Assembly (NCBI GenBank): GCA_965243825.1
Contig: CBDEVT010000001.1
Coordinates: forward strand, 496,001-560,000
Source: JAJCYX01 sp965243825
GTDB taxonomy: Bacteria > Chloroflexota > Dehalococcoidia > Lucifugimonadales > Lucifugimonadaceae
Reading direction: 5' to 3'
Length of the DNA stretch: 64,000 nt
The first letter of the stretch is position 1. The number at the start of each line of letters is the position of its first letter. The notes under the pieces were generated by a model that saw only the letters and a list, made by a program, of their open reading frames with translations, had not been told where the DNA came from and searched no databases. Below, piece after piece: positions 34,951 to 44,221 of this stretch. A program made the translations under genes and the position numbers.

Positions 34951-35281
34951 GGCTGACTCCTTGCACAGAATCTACAGAACTCCGCGCCGGTGCCGCTTGT
35001 GCACCCGCTATTTATCTCTTCCGGCGAAATTCACACCCCGGTGAAATTCGACTGCTCGGGTGCTGACACACCCCGACGAGGTGAATGGAGTGCAGGGGGA
35101 GCTGCCCTTCCCTTCTATCGCTGCACCGGAGATCGTAGACCTGCCGTTTATTCAGCATGCTGAGATGCGAACCCGGAAGTCAGCCTGATAGAGAGCGCTA
35201 ATGACCGTAGATGCGAAGGGGCCGCTGCCTTGTTGGCAGCGGCCCCTTACTTTTTGGTTCTTAGCCGTTCGAAGCTATTTC
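34951..35281. other. 331-bp intergenic region with a strong terminator
   Basis: No protein-like frame is seen. A short repeat GAAATTC occurs twice near 35029 and 35043. At the right end lies the strong hairpin at 35216-35255. Because that hairpin is followed by a T-run on the plus strand about 265 bp after the carbonic anhydrase stop, a plus-strand transcript must reach it, either a long 3' tail or a small RNA. Confidence 0.45.
35216..35255 (+). terminator. Rho-independent terminator
   Basis: AAGGGGCCGCTGCC (35216-35229), loop TTGTT, GGCAGCGGCCCCTT (35235-35248): a perfect 14-bp stem, then AC and TTTTT at 35251-35255. This is the best terminator in the window. It acts rightward; on the other strand it lies just past the surface-protein gene ending at 35282, so it may work in both directions. 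Confidence 0.85.
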
Positions 35282-36910
35282 TTAGGAGCCGTAAAGGCTC
35301 TGCAGCCAGGCGATCAACGCTTCGATGAGTTCCTGGAAGGTCTGGATTATCTGCTCGATAACCTCTTCCTCACTGGGTTCTTCCGTAGGCGGCTCTTCTG
35401 GAGCACTCTGTGTCGGAACCGGCGTGGGCTCAGGAGTTGGCTCAGGCGTCGGAGTCGCAGTTGGCTCAGGCTCAGGAGTCGGAGTTGCTGTCGGTTCCGG
35501 CGTTGGAGTCGGGGTCGGCTCGCCGTTCGGCTCCTCAGTCGGCTCAGGCGTCGGTGTTGCCGTCGGCTCTTCCGTCGGGACAGGAGTCGGTGTTGGGTCT
35601 GGCGGAGGTGCAACAACGGTTACGTTGAAGCGATCCACGCCGGAATCACCAGCCTCGTCAACGACGCTGACTGTCACAAGGAACGTTCCGAGTGTGCCGT
35701 ACACGTGTGAACCAGTGATGGAACTGCCATCAATGACCCCGGCCTCAGTCACACCTTCGCCCCAGAAAATTGAAGCGGAGTGAGTGTCGTTAATGCCGGC
35801 GTCGGAGAACGAGGCTCCGGTCAGCTCAAGCACACTGCCCTGTTCGACCTCGACATCTCCACCGACCGCCACAACAGGAGCCAGGTTGTTGACCGTCACC
35901 GTGGCGTCATCAACAGCCACGTTTCCAGCCAGGTCTGTCACCGCCACCTGGATGGTGTAGGTGCCGTCCTGTTCATAGGTGTGGGCAGTGTCGATAGGCG
36001 AAGTTACCTCGCCGAGGTGGTCAGCCTGAGTGCCATCACCCCAGTCGATCGTCGCTGCATGCACGTCATCTGGCGTGCTGTCAGCAAAGATGATTCGCGG
36101 GGTGATGGTCGTGCCTTCATCGACCGAGAAGTTACGCACCTGCGCAAGTGGAATGTCGCTCGTGACGCTGACCGTGGTTGTATCCACAGCCTGGCCACCG
36201 AACGGGTCTTCCACCAGCACGGTCACGTTGTAGACGGCCGGCGCAGGGAGTCCAACGGTGTTGAACACCACAACTGCACCAGCGGCGTCATTCTGGCCGT
36301 TGAAGAAACCGTCATCGTCGAGGTTCCAGAAGAAAGAAAGCGGGTCGCTGTCAGGATCGAATGAACCGCTGGCATCAAGCACAACGGAGTCTCCGGAAGC
36401 GACGATGTAAGGGCCACCTGAGTTGGCAACCGGTGCCGTGTTAGGCGGCAGGACCTCAATGGTCACAGTCGCAGGATTCTCAGATACCAGGCCAGAGTTG
36501 GTGTCTTCGAGGTCCGTGTGGTCACCCGCAAGGTACGTAAACGTGGCCGTGCCAGTGAACGACGGTCCCGGCTCAAAGTAGAACGAGCCATCTGCACCAA
36601 CAATGAGCGTGCCCGGTGACGAAGCAGCGGGCTCAATCTGTGTAGACGAGTAGACGATCAGCTGATCGTTGTCCACATCTGTGTCATTCAGCAACAGACC
36701 TGGAGCGCCAATCAACAGCGGCAGACCGGAGGTGGTCGCATAGCTGTCGTCCACAGCAACAGGAGCCTGGTTGCCCGTCTGCGCACTTACGGCTGAAATG
36801 CCGCCTGCAACAGCCAGCATGCTCATCGCTGCAATCGCCAGTGCCATGGAAGCGGCGCGAAGCCTGCTTTCGTGACCAAATGTTCGGAGAGATGTCAGGT
36901 ATTTGTTCAT
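35282..36910 (-). CDS. secreted PKD-domain surface protein with Pro/Thr/Glu repeat tail
   Basis: A 542-residue protein. A signal peptide (residues 1-44, hydrophobic MALAIAAMSMLAVAGG) is followed by a cadherin-like domain (VDDSYATTSGLPL, GADGSFYFEPGPSFTGTATF). PKD/Ig-like domains follow (SGDSVVLDASGSFDPDSDPL and later ones around TIDWGDGTQADH and SIFWGEGV). Then comes a repetitive TPTPEPT tail of about 80 residues and a short amphipathic helix (EEEVIEQIIQTFQELIEALI). A strong AAAAGGAGACGTC ribosome site precedes the ATG. It probably extends from the cell surface. Its 5' leader is long and structured. Confidence 0.87.
   Translation of the reverse strand: MNKYLTSLRTFGHESRLRAASMALAIAAMSMLAVAGGISAVSAQTGNQAPVAVDDSYATTSGLPLLIGAPGLLLNDTDVDNDQLIVYSSTQIEPAASSPGTLIVGADGSFYFEPGPSFTGTATFTYLAGDHTDLEDTNSGLVSENPATVTIEVLPPNTAPVANSGGPYIVASGDSVVLDASGSFDPDSDPLSFFWNLDDDGFFNGQNDAAGAVVVFNTVGLPAPAVYNVTVLVEDPFGGQAVDTTTVSVTSDIPLAQVRNFSVDEGTTITPRIIFADSTPDDVHAATIDWGDGTQADHLGEVTSPIDTAHTYEQDGTYTIQVAVTDLAGNVAVDDATVTVNNLAPVVAVGGDVEVEQGSVLELTGASFSDAGINDTHSASIFWGEGVTEAGVIDGSSITGSHVYGTLGTFLVTVSVVDEAGDSGVDRFNVTVVAPPPDPTPTPVPTEEPTATPTPEPTEEPNGEPTPTPTPEPTATPTPEPEPTATPTPEPTPEPTPVPTQSAPEEPPTEEPSEEEVIEQIIQTFQELIEALIAWLQSLYGS
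35395..35605. repeat. imperfect tandem repeat encoding a TPTPEP linker
   Basis: Short units such as GGCGTGGGCTCAGGAGTTGG recur with variation and encode repeats of Pro, Thr and Glu in the minus-strand surface protein. The opposite strand reads as a Gly/Ser/Val-rich shadow frame, which is not a gene. Confidence 0.8.
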
Positions 36911-37546
36911 GACGTCTCCTTTTCGTGAGGGTGTGAGGGCACGTTTGACTTAAGTTTTCCGGCTCGCCGGCGGGCCTGGACTTCCCGGGGGTTCATCCCC
37001 GGTTGCACTGTGGCGTCCGGGCCCGGGCTGCCGACCGAAGCTGGCCTTCATATAGGTGAGCGCCTATTACGCTCGTGCTGCTGCGCCTTAGTTGGGACTG
37101 CGGCGCCTGTCTCCATCGCTTTTCTGGTCTCGCCCCCATCCTGTGTGATGGTGGTCCGATCAATCGTGGTTCAGGAAGGAACGGGCGCACGCGTACTGGC
37201 GGTCCCGTCCGGTCCTTCACCACATCTGGATTTAGTCCAGCAATCTGACTGTAGCCAGCCAACCGCTTCACTTTGTGTGCGGAAGGTGTGGAGGTCGGTG
37301 TGTCTACGCGGGGTATCGGGTAAAAACACCTACCGAACCGACTCTGGGATCGGCACGCGATCACTGCCATTGGCCGATAGACCGGGGGCAACGTCCGCAA
37401 CAGTTAGCTTGAGCCCGTCGGATGCGCGTCTTCCCGCAGAGAGAAAACCTTTTCGGAGGAGGTGCCGTAACAGCAGGCACCCCCGGGGCTAATTTGCGAC
37501 CGAAACAAGTAGCGCTGGCAGTTTTTGTCAGAGGGATGGCTACATC
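36911..37546. promoter_or_regulatory. 636-bp divergent non-coding region with candidate structured leaders
   Basis: It separates two surface-protein genes (PKD protein on minus, VWA lipoprotein on plus). No convincing coding frame is seen on either strand. Several hairpins are visible. On the minus strand, about 37015 to 36975, CGCCACAGTG is followed by a CCGGGG/CCCCGG hairpin and GGGAAGTCC, a string of features resembling the 3' core of cobalamin riboswitches; the 5' part does not match. On the plus strand, GGTGCC/GGCACC at 37461-37480 is followed by GGGGCTAATT. I cannot name a riboswitch class with confidence. Confidence 0.35.
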
Positions 37547-39250
37547 ATGCGAATTAGCACGACTGTTTTCGTTATTTTCGCGGCATTTTCCGCCGTTTTT
37601 ATTGCATGCGGTTCTGACGAACTTGACCAGACGAGAGTGCCTACCGCAACGTCTGACAGAGTTCAGCCTACGGCTGTCAGACCAATAGCAACTTCCGCTT
37701 CAGCGGTGCCAACTGCGACCGCCTCAGGTTCGGGGTTTCCGGATGGCAGGCCTGTGAATGCAGCTACTGCGACAGCAAGGCCGGCATCAACGCCTCAGCC
37801 ACATCCGACCTCGACACCTCAACCGGTGACTGTACCCGGCAGCCGTTACCGCACTTTCGTTCCCGAACCTGACTATGTGCGACCGACACCGAACCTGCCT
37901 GACAGTGTCTTCTTCCAGGACTACGGAGTAAACCCGTTCGTCTGGTCGGATGAAGAACGCTTCTCAACCTTCGGCATGGACGTAGACACCGCGTCATACA
38001 CCATCAGCCGAGCCTACATACTCGATGGCAATCGGCCACCTGAAGATGCTGTGCGAGTTGAAGAGTTCGTCAACTACTTCGAACCAGACTATCCCGACCC
38101 GGAACAGGCGTTGCAGCTCTACGTCGATGGCGCGGAGTCTCCGTTTGGCGAGGGCACTAATCACCTGCTTCGGATTGGCGTAGCGGCGCAGGAGATCAGC
38201 AATCGTGAGCGCCAGTCTGTAGCTCTGATCTTTGTCGTGGATGTCTCTGGATCTATGGCCAGGGAAGGCAGGCTCCGGTTGGCCAAGCGCAGTCTCGAGA
38301 GGCTCGTCGACAATCTTGACCGGTTCGACACTGTAGGGATCGTGGCTTACGACGACAGGGCGTGGGTCGTACTTGACCCGACCTCCAGTAGAAGGCAGAT
38401 CCTTGATGCCATCGATTCGCTCAGGACGGGCGGATCAACAAATGCAGAAGCCGGACTCGTACTCGGCTACAACATGGCCTCGGAGAACTTCGACCGCCTA
38501 GCAAACAACCGGGTCATTCTGATCTCAGACGGTGTTGCGAACGTCGGCCGGACAGGTTCGAGCGGCATCCTGCATCGCATAGGAGAAGAGACCCGCAGGG
38601 GCATCACGCTTACTGCGATCGGTGTCGGCATCGCGAACTACAACGACGTACTGCTTGAGCAGCTTGCTGATAACGGCAACGGCAACTACTACTACATCGA
38701 TGATGACCAGGAGGCACGCAAACTGTTCGGTGAAGACCTGATCAGTGTTCTGCAGCCCGTCGCCAGCGATGCGAAGATCCAGGTTGAGTTCAATCCTGAG
38801 GTGGTGGAACGCTTCAGGCTTATTGGCTACGAAAACCGTGGTCTTGAGACTGAAGACTTTCGGGACAACACGGTGGATGCCGGTGAGGTTGGAGCCGGTC
38901 ACAGGGTCACCGCACTGTACGAGGTGCGCCTCCGGCCCCGGACCTCCGGACCGGTTGCGACCGTTTCTATCCGCTACAGGGATGTTGAGACCGGTGACAT
39001 CCACGAGGTCGCTCGGGAGATCTATGACCACGAGATCGACCGACGCTTCGGATCGGCTGAGCCAGACTTCCAGTTCATCGCCGCAGTCGCAGAGTTCGCC
39101 GAAGTGCTGAGAGGGAGTCCGTGGTCAGATGAACGCAGACTCGACGATATCTGGGACGTCGCGGACGAAGCACTCAGGGAGATGAGTCATGGGGACATCG
39201 AGGACGAGTTCCTGACCCTGGTTAGCAGGATGATCCGCATGGACAGGTGA
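37547..39250 (+). CDS. VWA-domain lipoprotein (YfbK-like)
   Basis: A 567-residue exported protein. The signal TVFVIFAAFSAVFI with lipobox IAC makes it a lipoprotein, and a Thr/Pro linker (residues 30-100) follows. The YfbK-type N-terminal region reads STFGMDVDTASYTISRAYIL. A von Willebrand A domain has the MIDAS motif DVSGSM and supporting DGVANVG. The C-terminal half (DFRDNTVDAGEVGAGHRVTA) matches the DUF3520 region found in that family. It probably binds metal-dependently to a partner at the cell surface. It is divergent from the PKD protein. Confidence 0.92.
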   Translation: MRISTTVFVIFAAFSAVFIACGSDELDQTRVPTATSDRVQPTAVRPIATSASAVPTATASGSGFPDGRPVNAATATARPASTPQPHPTSTPQPVTVPGSRYRTFVPEPDYVRPTPNLPDSVFFQDYGVNPFVWSDEERFSTFGMDVDTASYTISRAYILDGNRPPEDAVRVEEFVNYFEPDYPDPEQALQLYVDGAESPFGEGTNHLLRIGVAAQEISNRERQSVALIFVVDVSGSMAREGRLRLAKRSLERLVDNLDRFDTVGIVAYDDRAWVVLDPTSSRRQILDAIDSLRTGGSTNAEAGLVLGYNMASENFDRLANNRVILISDGVANVGRTGSSGILHRIGEETRRGITLTAIGVGIANYNDVLLEQLADNGNGNYYYIDDDQEARKLFGEDLISVLQPVASDAKIQVEFNPEVVERFRLIGYENRGLETEDFRDNTVDAGEVGAGHRVTALYEVRLRPRTSGPVATVSIRYRDVETGDIHEVAREIYDHEIDRRFGSAEPDFQFIAAVAEFAEVLRGSPWSDERRLDDIWDVADEALREMSHGDIEDEFLTLVSRMIRMDR

Positions 39251-39257
39251 ACACAAC

Positions 39258-39303
39258 GCACCACCCTCATGCTTCTTTGATTCGAGGAAGCCTTGAGGGT
39301 GGT
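39258..39303 (+). terminator. long hairpin between VWA and M81 genes
   Basis: CACCACCCTCA (39258-39268) pairs with TGAGGGTGGTG (39293-39303), with an inner GCTTC/GAAGC stem. It lies 8 bp after the VWA lipoprotein stop. No T-run follows, so it may be a Rho-independent terminator of the T-poor kind or a processing hairpin. Confidence 0.6.
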
Positions 39304-39368
39304 GTGGCTGCGTGTACCATCTTCGCCATCGGCCGACCTACCGCCAGCAGACCGGAGCGCGCAACACG

Positions 39369-40940
39369 ATGAGATTCGCCATCCTGGGTATTTCGCATGA
39401 GACGAACACCTTCTCGATTGTCCCTGCGACTTATGAGGAGTTCGAGAACCGGATCATTGCGCGCGGGCAAGAGATCCTGGACCAGTTTGCAACCTCCGAG
39501 TACACCATCGCCGGCTATCTGCAGGCCGCTGATGAACTTGGTTTTGAGGCTATACCACTGATGTATGCCCGCACAGGACCAATTGGGACGATCACGAAGG
39601 ACGCTTACGACAGGCTTTCAACCGAGATGCTGGACATGCTCCGTGACCGGGGACCGTGGGACGGGGTGCTGATAGCGAACCACGGAGCTGCTGTATCAGA
39701 AGAGTTTCCAGATATGGATGCCGAGTTCACACGCGCTGTCCGAGAGATCGTGGGGCCGGATGTGCCTGTCGGCATAACTCTAGACATGCATGCCAACATC
39801 TCCAAGGAGACGGTTGCGAACACCGATGCATGTGTCGTCTGGAGAACATGCCCTCACCTGGACACGAAATTACGCGGACGTAAATGCGCTGAGTTGATCT
39901 ATCGCGCGGCCAGGGGCGAGATCAAGCCCGTCCAGTTCATTGAGATGCCGCCGTTGCTGGTGAATATCGTCAAGCAGTTCACCGGCCAGGAGCCTATGAA
40001 AGGCCTGGTGGACGATTGCTTCGAAGCCAACGAGCGGCCAGGGATTCTAGACACGTCAATAGCCGAGGGATATCCGTACGCGGATGTGGAAGAGATGGGG
40101 ATGTCGTGGATAGCAATTGCGGATGGTGACATCGGCAACGCTCGCGAAACGGCGAAATGGATGGCTGAACGGGCATGGCCGAAACGAGCAGATCTCAATA
40201 AGCCGGTGCCAGGTGTTGAAGAAGCACTCAAGATGGCAGAGGCGCGATACGTTGGACCGAAGCCAGACGGTGTCGAGAACTACGTTCCCGACGATGGATC
40301 GGCACTCGCTGAAGCAGAGCCCTCTGAGCACTCTCACCTCGGCCCCATTGTGCTCATGGACGTGGGAGACAACATCGGTGGCGGCTCATCGGCGGACTCC
40401 ACACACATCCTCAAGGTCGCACTGGACATGGGAGTTGAGCGCTACCTGCAGTCACTCTACGACCCTGAGGCTGTTCAACTCTGTGTCGAAGCAGGAGTCG
40501 GCGCCGAGATTCAGCTGGATGTTGGCGGAAAGACTGACGACATGCATGGCGAGCCGATCCGAGTCGTCGGCACGGTCGTTCGGATAGACGACGGTGACTT
40601 CGAGGAGACTCGTCCAACACACGGAGGCGGGAGGTTCTTCAGCGATGGGCAACGAGTGCGTTTCGACACCGTTGACGGCATGACCATCCTGCTCACTTCC
40701 GTGCGATCAGGTAACACCGCGCGTGAGCAGATGTACTCGATGGGAATCCGGCCGGAGGAGTACCGGGTAGTTGTTGCGAAGGGCGTCAGTTCGCCGCGGC
40801 CTGCATACCAGCCGATCGCGGCAGAGATCATCCTGGTCAACACGCCGGGTGTGACGACCGCTGATCTCGATACGTTCACCTATGAGCGTCGCAGGGTTCC
40901 CCTGTATCCGTTCGAGGAACCGGAGTACCCGCCTGCCTAA
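39369..40940 (+). CDS. M81 family metallopeptidase (MlrC-like)
   Basis: A 523-residue protein starting at ATG 39369, where MRFAILGISHETNTFS matches the family start; the frame upstream is not used. The N-terminal DUF1485 part has the conserved DMHAN motif (LDMHANISKETV). The C-terminal domain has LMDVGDNIGGGSSADSTHIL, equivalent to the GDNPGGG..GDST signature. MlrC is named for the microcystin-degradation pathway of sphingomonads, but most members act on unknown peptides or other amides. Common in SAR202-type genomes. Confidence 0.9.
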   Translation: MRFAILGISHETNTFSIVPATYEEFENRIIARGQEILDQFATSEYTIAGYLQAADELGFEAIPLMYARTGPIGTITKDAYDRLSTEMLDMLRDRGPWDGVLIANHGAAVSEEFPDMDAEFTRAVREIVGPDVPVGITLDMHANISKETVANTDACVVWRTCPHLDTKLRGRKCAELIYRAARGEIKPVQFIEMPPLLVNIVKQFTGQEPMKGLVDDCFEANERPGILDTSIAEGYPYADVEEMGMSWIAIADGDIGNARETAKWMAERAWPKRADLNKPVPGVEEALKMAEARYVGPKPDGVENYVPDDGSALAEAEPSEHSHLGPIVLMDVGDNIGGGSSADSTHILKVALDMGVERYLQSLYDPEAVQLCVEAGVGAEIQLDVGGKTDDMHGEPIRVVGTVVRIDDGDFEETRPTHGGGRFFSDGQRVRFDTVDGMTILLTSVRSGNTAREQMYSMGIRPEEYRVVVAKGVSSPRPAYQPIAAEIILVNTPGVTTADLDTFTYERRRVPLYPFEEPEYPPA

Positions 40941-41102
40941 AGCGCGCTGACCATCCGGCGCAGGTGCTTCCGAGGAACAACTATCGGAGGTGCGAAACGT
41001 GAGTTACGCGGACGTCGTTTCGCTTCAAATTTTCTTGAAACGTTGCGGCTAACATGCACGCAGGGACACTTAGCAGCCACAATCACGCTGGATTGATGTT
41101 CC

Positions 41103-41738
41103 ATGCTTCGCCAAACCGCCGTTCCTTTTGTCTTACTCGGTTTCCTGTTGGTTACAGCAACCGCTTGCAGCGCGGCAATTGCTGGGGATCCGTCACAGGC
41201 TGAGTTCACTGCGTCACCTTCTGAAACCGACCTGCACGCTCCAACCTCCGAAACCAGACCAGTGAACGTCACCAACACCAGGGAGCGAGTTCACCTTGTC
41301 GATGGTGAAAAGGTGATCGATTTCGAAGTGGAGACTTACGCGCACGGCACTTTTCACCTCGCCGAATTCGAAGGCCAGCCAGTCGTAATCAACTTCTGGT
41401 ACCCGTCGTGCCCCGGATGCCGCATCGAGAAACCGATTATCAAGGCAGCTGAGGAAAGATGGCGATCGGAAGGGGTTGTCTTTCTAGGCGCTCAGCTGAT
41501 TGGCATAGATTCGGTCGCAGACGGCAAGAAGTTCCTTGAGGAGAACGATCTCGCTTACCGAAATTTCGCAGACAATGGTCCGTTTGCGCCGTCGTTCGGA
41601 ATCTTCGGATATCCATCAACAATCGTGCTTGACCCAGACCACACGATCAGTAGCAAACACCGCGGTGCAATCAGTCACCGGGGAACCATCGATTCGGCAC
41701 TTCAGGAGGTTCTCGGGGTGCCTGTTCCCCTGAATTAA
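41103..41738 (+). CDS. thioredoxin-like (TlpA/redoxin) lipoprotein
   Basis: A 211-residue exported thiol-disulfide protein. The signal LLGFLLVTATAC makes it a lipoprotein at Cys22. A linker of about 40 residues precedes a thioredoxin fold with the active site WYPSCPGCRIEKP (C-x-x-C) and a cis-Pro in FGYPSTIVLD. It is probably held on the outer face of the membrane, reducing disulfides of secreted or cytochrome proteins. No cytochrome biogenesis genes lie nearby. ATG 41103. Confidence 0.9.
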   Translation: MLRQTAVPFVLLGFLLVTATACSAAIAGDPSQAEFTASPSETDLHAPTSETRPVNVTNTRERVHLVDGEKVIDFEVETYAHGTFHLAEFEGQPVVINFWYPSCPGCRIEKPIIKAAEERWRSEGVVFLGAQLIGIDSVADGKKFLEENDLAYRNFADNGPFAPSFGIFGYPSTIVLDPDHTISSKHRGAISHRGTIDSALQEVLGVPVPLN

Positions 41739-41971
41739 CTCATCAAGCGATTAGTCTGCTGCCGTTCGAAATTGGGGTAAGGAATTGCCTCGTAACAGAG
41801 GGAAGAGTAGATTCCCAGCAGGATCGATCGACCGGTGATAATTCCGATACGCCTCACGCTCGTCAACCTCGAGCGAATCCTGTCAATAGCGCCGAATAGC
41901 CTCAAGGCGGATTGACCAGTACTGGGAAAATCACGCGCCGCCAGAGATGGCGGGAAGGAAGGCTAAACGCA

Positions 41972-43090
41972 GTGAAACGCATCCTGATGACCCATGCCGG
42001 CGGTGAACTTGGGCTAGGCATTGCTAGGGCACTGAACGCAAGCGATGAAGAGTTCTACATAGTTGGTGCCGATGCTGGTGAATACCAGATCCACATTGCA
42101 GAGGTTGATGAAAAACACCTCGTACCAAGAGCGCTGAACCCTGACTATCTACCTGTTCTGAAACAGCTCCTCCATGAGAAGGAAATCGACTTCCTCTGGC
42201 CGCTGCATGACGACGAGATCGCTGTCGTTTCTGATGCGGGCGATCTAGGTGTTCGGACGTTCGTTCCAGAGATCGAGGCGATACGAATCTGCCAGGACAA
42301 GCTGAAGTCTTACGAGGCGTTCAGCAAAGCCGGCGTTCCGGTACCAGAGACTCTGTCTGTAAATGCCGAGGAGGATATCGAGAGGGCTTTTGACTCTTTC
42401 GGTGGCATGACATGGCTACGGGCCACAAAGGGTGCAGGTGGCCGCGGGGCCTTCCGGGCTGACAGCCTTGAAGAGGCCGTGTGGTGGGTCAATATGAACT
42501 CGGGCTGGGGAAATTTCACGGCTGCTGAAGTGTTGACCGGAACCCACTTCAAGCATGAACTTGTCTGGTTTGAAGGCGAGCTCATAGCAACCCAGTCGCG
42601 AACCGCAGTGACCCTCGACACGTTCCGAGCTATGGCCACTGCCGGCTCATCGGGACAGACCAGCGATGCGGCGAGGGGGCTGCTGGTAGCCGGTGCTCCG
42701 GAAGTCTCCGACGAAACTGCAATTCAGGCGATCAAGGCGGTCAGCGAGAGACCACACGGTCTGTTCAGTGTCGATGTCATCGGTGACCGGAACGACAATC
42801 CGAAAGTGACGGAGATAAACGTTGGCCGGTTCACAAGTGTCGGTGCCAACTACTGGTTCACGGAGGGATTCAACTTCCCGGAACTGGCGGTCAAGCTTGC
42901 ATTCGGAGAAGACATAGGCTTCGAGCCGCCGCTTATTAATCCAATTCCGGACGGGACCTACAACCTGATTGGCCGAAACATGGACCCGGTGTACCTCACG
43001 CAGGCTACCGTCACACCTCTACAGGATGAGTTGGACGACAGGCTAAGGGGTTTGCAGTCAACAGATTCGCCCGCCAGGAAAATTTCCTGA
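41972..43090 (+). CDS. ATP-grasp ligase, CarB-like (paralog B)
   Basis: A 372-residue paralog of the protein at 4116. GTG 41972 is chosen: GGAAGGAAGG lies 9 nt upstream and it aligns with the start of the other three paralogs (VKRILMTHAGGELGLGI); a TTG 20 codons earlier is in frame. Shared motifs: FLWPLHDDEI, WLRATKGAGGRGAFR, SGWGNFTAAEVL, VTEINVGRF (Glu and Asn metal ligands, as in paralog A). It converges on paralogs C and D. Substrate unknown. Confidence 0.88.
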   Translation: MKRILMTHAGGELGLGIARALNASDEEFYIVGADAGEYQIHIAEVDEKHLVPRALNPDYLPVLKQLLHEKEIDFLWPLHDDEIAVVSDAGDLGVRTFVPEIEAIRICQDKLKSYEAFSKAGVPVPETLSVNAEEDIERAFDSFGGMTWLRATKGAGGRGAFRADSLEEAVWWVNMNSGWGNFTAAEVLTGTHFKHELVWFEGELIATQSRTAVTLDTFRAMATAGSSGQTSDAARGLLVAGAPEVSDETAIQAIKAVSERPHGLFSVDVIGDRNDNPKVTEINVGRFTSVGANYWFTEGFNFPELAVKLAFGEDIGFEPPLINPIPDGTYNLIGRNMDPVYLTQATVTPLQDELDDRLRGLQSTDSPARKIS

Positions 43091-43120
43091 GGCGGTTGAT
43101 TACGTAAGGCTTGTTTCTGA

Positions 43121-44203
43121 CTAACCTTCTCGTCTGTGGCTAAGTGCCTGCACGTGATGGTCAATCTCTGTGCGCTTGATGAAGACCGGCGCCCGGCTGA
43201 TGGCGTTGATGGCGACGATGTCTTTCGGATACGGGTCGAGTAACGGCGTCTCGAAATCGATCGGTTCACCGAATGCAATTTTCAGCACGGTGTGTGGCAG
43301 GTTCACTCCCTGATTGAACCAGATCACCGCATCTCCGCTGGTGAATCTTCCAGCATCGATCTCTGTCACGCTCGGGACTCCATTAGCGCCTGTCATGAAG
43401 TCAACCCTGAACACTCCGTGAGGTTTAGGCGCCAGGGCCTTGATCGCCGCAATACCAAACTCTTCAACGCCATCTGGTCCGTCGCAGGCAAGCACTCCCC
43501 TGCTCGTCACACCGGCCAGCGACAGTCCTGTTATGCCTCGAACAACTCGTGTCTGGCGTTGCGCCACGATCAGCTGCCCGCGGTCCCAGACAGAATCCCA
43601 GACATAGTCTCCCGGTCCTGGCAGAACTTCGGAGGCCGTGAAGTTGCCCCAGCCATCGTGCATGTCCACCCAGGCTTCGGCATGCGAAATGTCAGAGGCC
43701 TTGAGAGCACCTGCACCGCCACCGCCCGTCGCTGACCTCAGCCATACCTGCCCGTCGAACTCCTTGAACGCGGTGACCAGGTCGTCCCTCTTGAACAGGT
43801 CAATGGTCTCCGGTGTCGGAACACCAGCAGCCTTCAACAGCTCATATGTTTTGCGCTTATCCGCAGTCGAAGCGACCACGTCGTGCGGTGGCAACCAGGT
43901 CTTGGCGGGAAGCTGATCAGCGTATTTCGAGACCACCTCGATCTCTGCGTCATGCTGTGGCCAGATGAAGTCAGCCTTTGACTCCCTTGCCACCTTCGCC
44001 AGGACGTTGATGAAATCAGGCTCGTTGGCGCGCGGTATGACGTGAACCTCATCTGCTTCCGCAAGGTGAACGTGATACTGGGAGCTGTCCGTGCCGATCA
44101 AGTAGATATCTTCCGGCGCGGCACGAAGCGCTTCACTGACCGGCAGGCCAAGGTTTCCGCCTGCAAGGGTGATGAGGACGCGTTTGGGGTTGCTATCTGC
44201 CAA
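43121..44203 (-). CDS. ATP-grasp ligase, CarB-like (paralog C)
   Basis: A 360-residue member of the same family. Motifs: VLITLAGGNLGLPV, DFIWPQHDAEIE, WLRSATGGGGAGALK, DGWGNFTASEVLPGPGDYVW, and VTEIDAGRF. The last has Asp where paralogs A and B have Asn at the metal site. Start TTG 44203 with AGGAAAG 6 nt upstream. It lies 18 bases after paralog D on the same strand and is very like it, so C and D are a recent tandem duplication read as one operon. Confidence 0.88.
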   Translation of the reverse strand: MADSNPKRVLITLAGGNLGLPVSEALRAAPEDIYLIGTDSSQYHVHLAEADEVHVIPRANEPDFINVLAKVARESKADFIWPQHDAEIEVVSKYADQLPAKTWLPPHDVVASTADKRKTYELLKAAGVPTPETIDLFKRDDLVTAFKEFDGQVWLRSATGGGGAGALKASDISHAEAWVDMHDGWGNFTASEVLPGPGDYVWDSVWDRGQLIVAQRQTRVVRGITGLSLAGVTSRGVLACDGPDGVEEFGIAAIKALAPKPHGVFRVDFMTGANGVPSVTEIDAGRFTSGDAVIWFNQGVNLPHTVLKIAFGEPIDFETPLLDPYPKDIVAINAISRAPVFIKRTEIDHHVQALSHRREG

Positions 44204-44221
44204 GTGTTCTTTCCTAACGGT

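Noticed and set aside
35165..35200. SRP RNA-like string CCCGGAAG
   Set aside because: The required symmetric loop and flanking stem of the SRP RNA core are absent.
35201..35710. 169-residue plus-strand frame rich in Arg/Ser
   Set aside because: It is the antisense shadow of the TPTPEP repeat of the surface protein.
37395..37490. c-di-AMP (ydaO) riboswitch on the plus strand
   Set aside because: Pieces like CGGAGGA, GGGGCTAATT and CAGTTAGC are present but in the wrong order for the consensus.
37010..37492. 160-residue plus-strand open frame
   Set aside because: Composition is not protein-like and it lies in the structured leader region.
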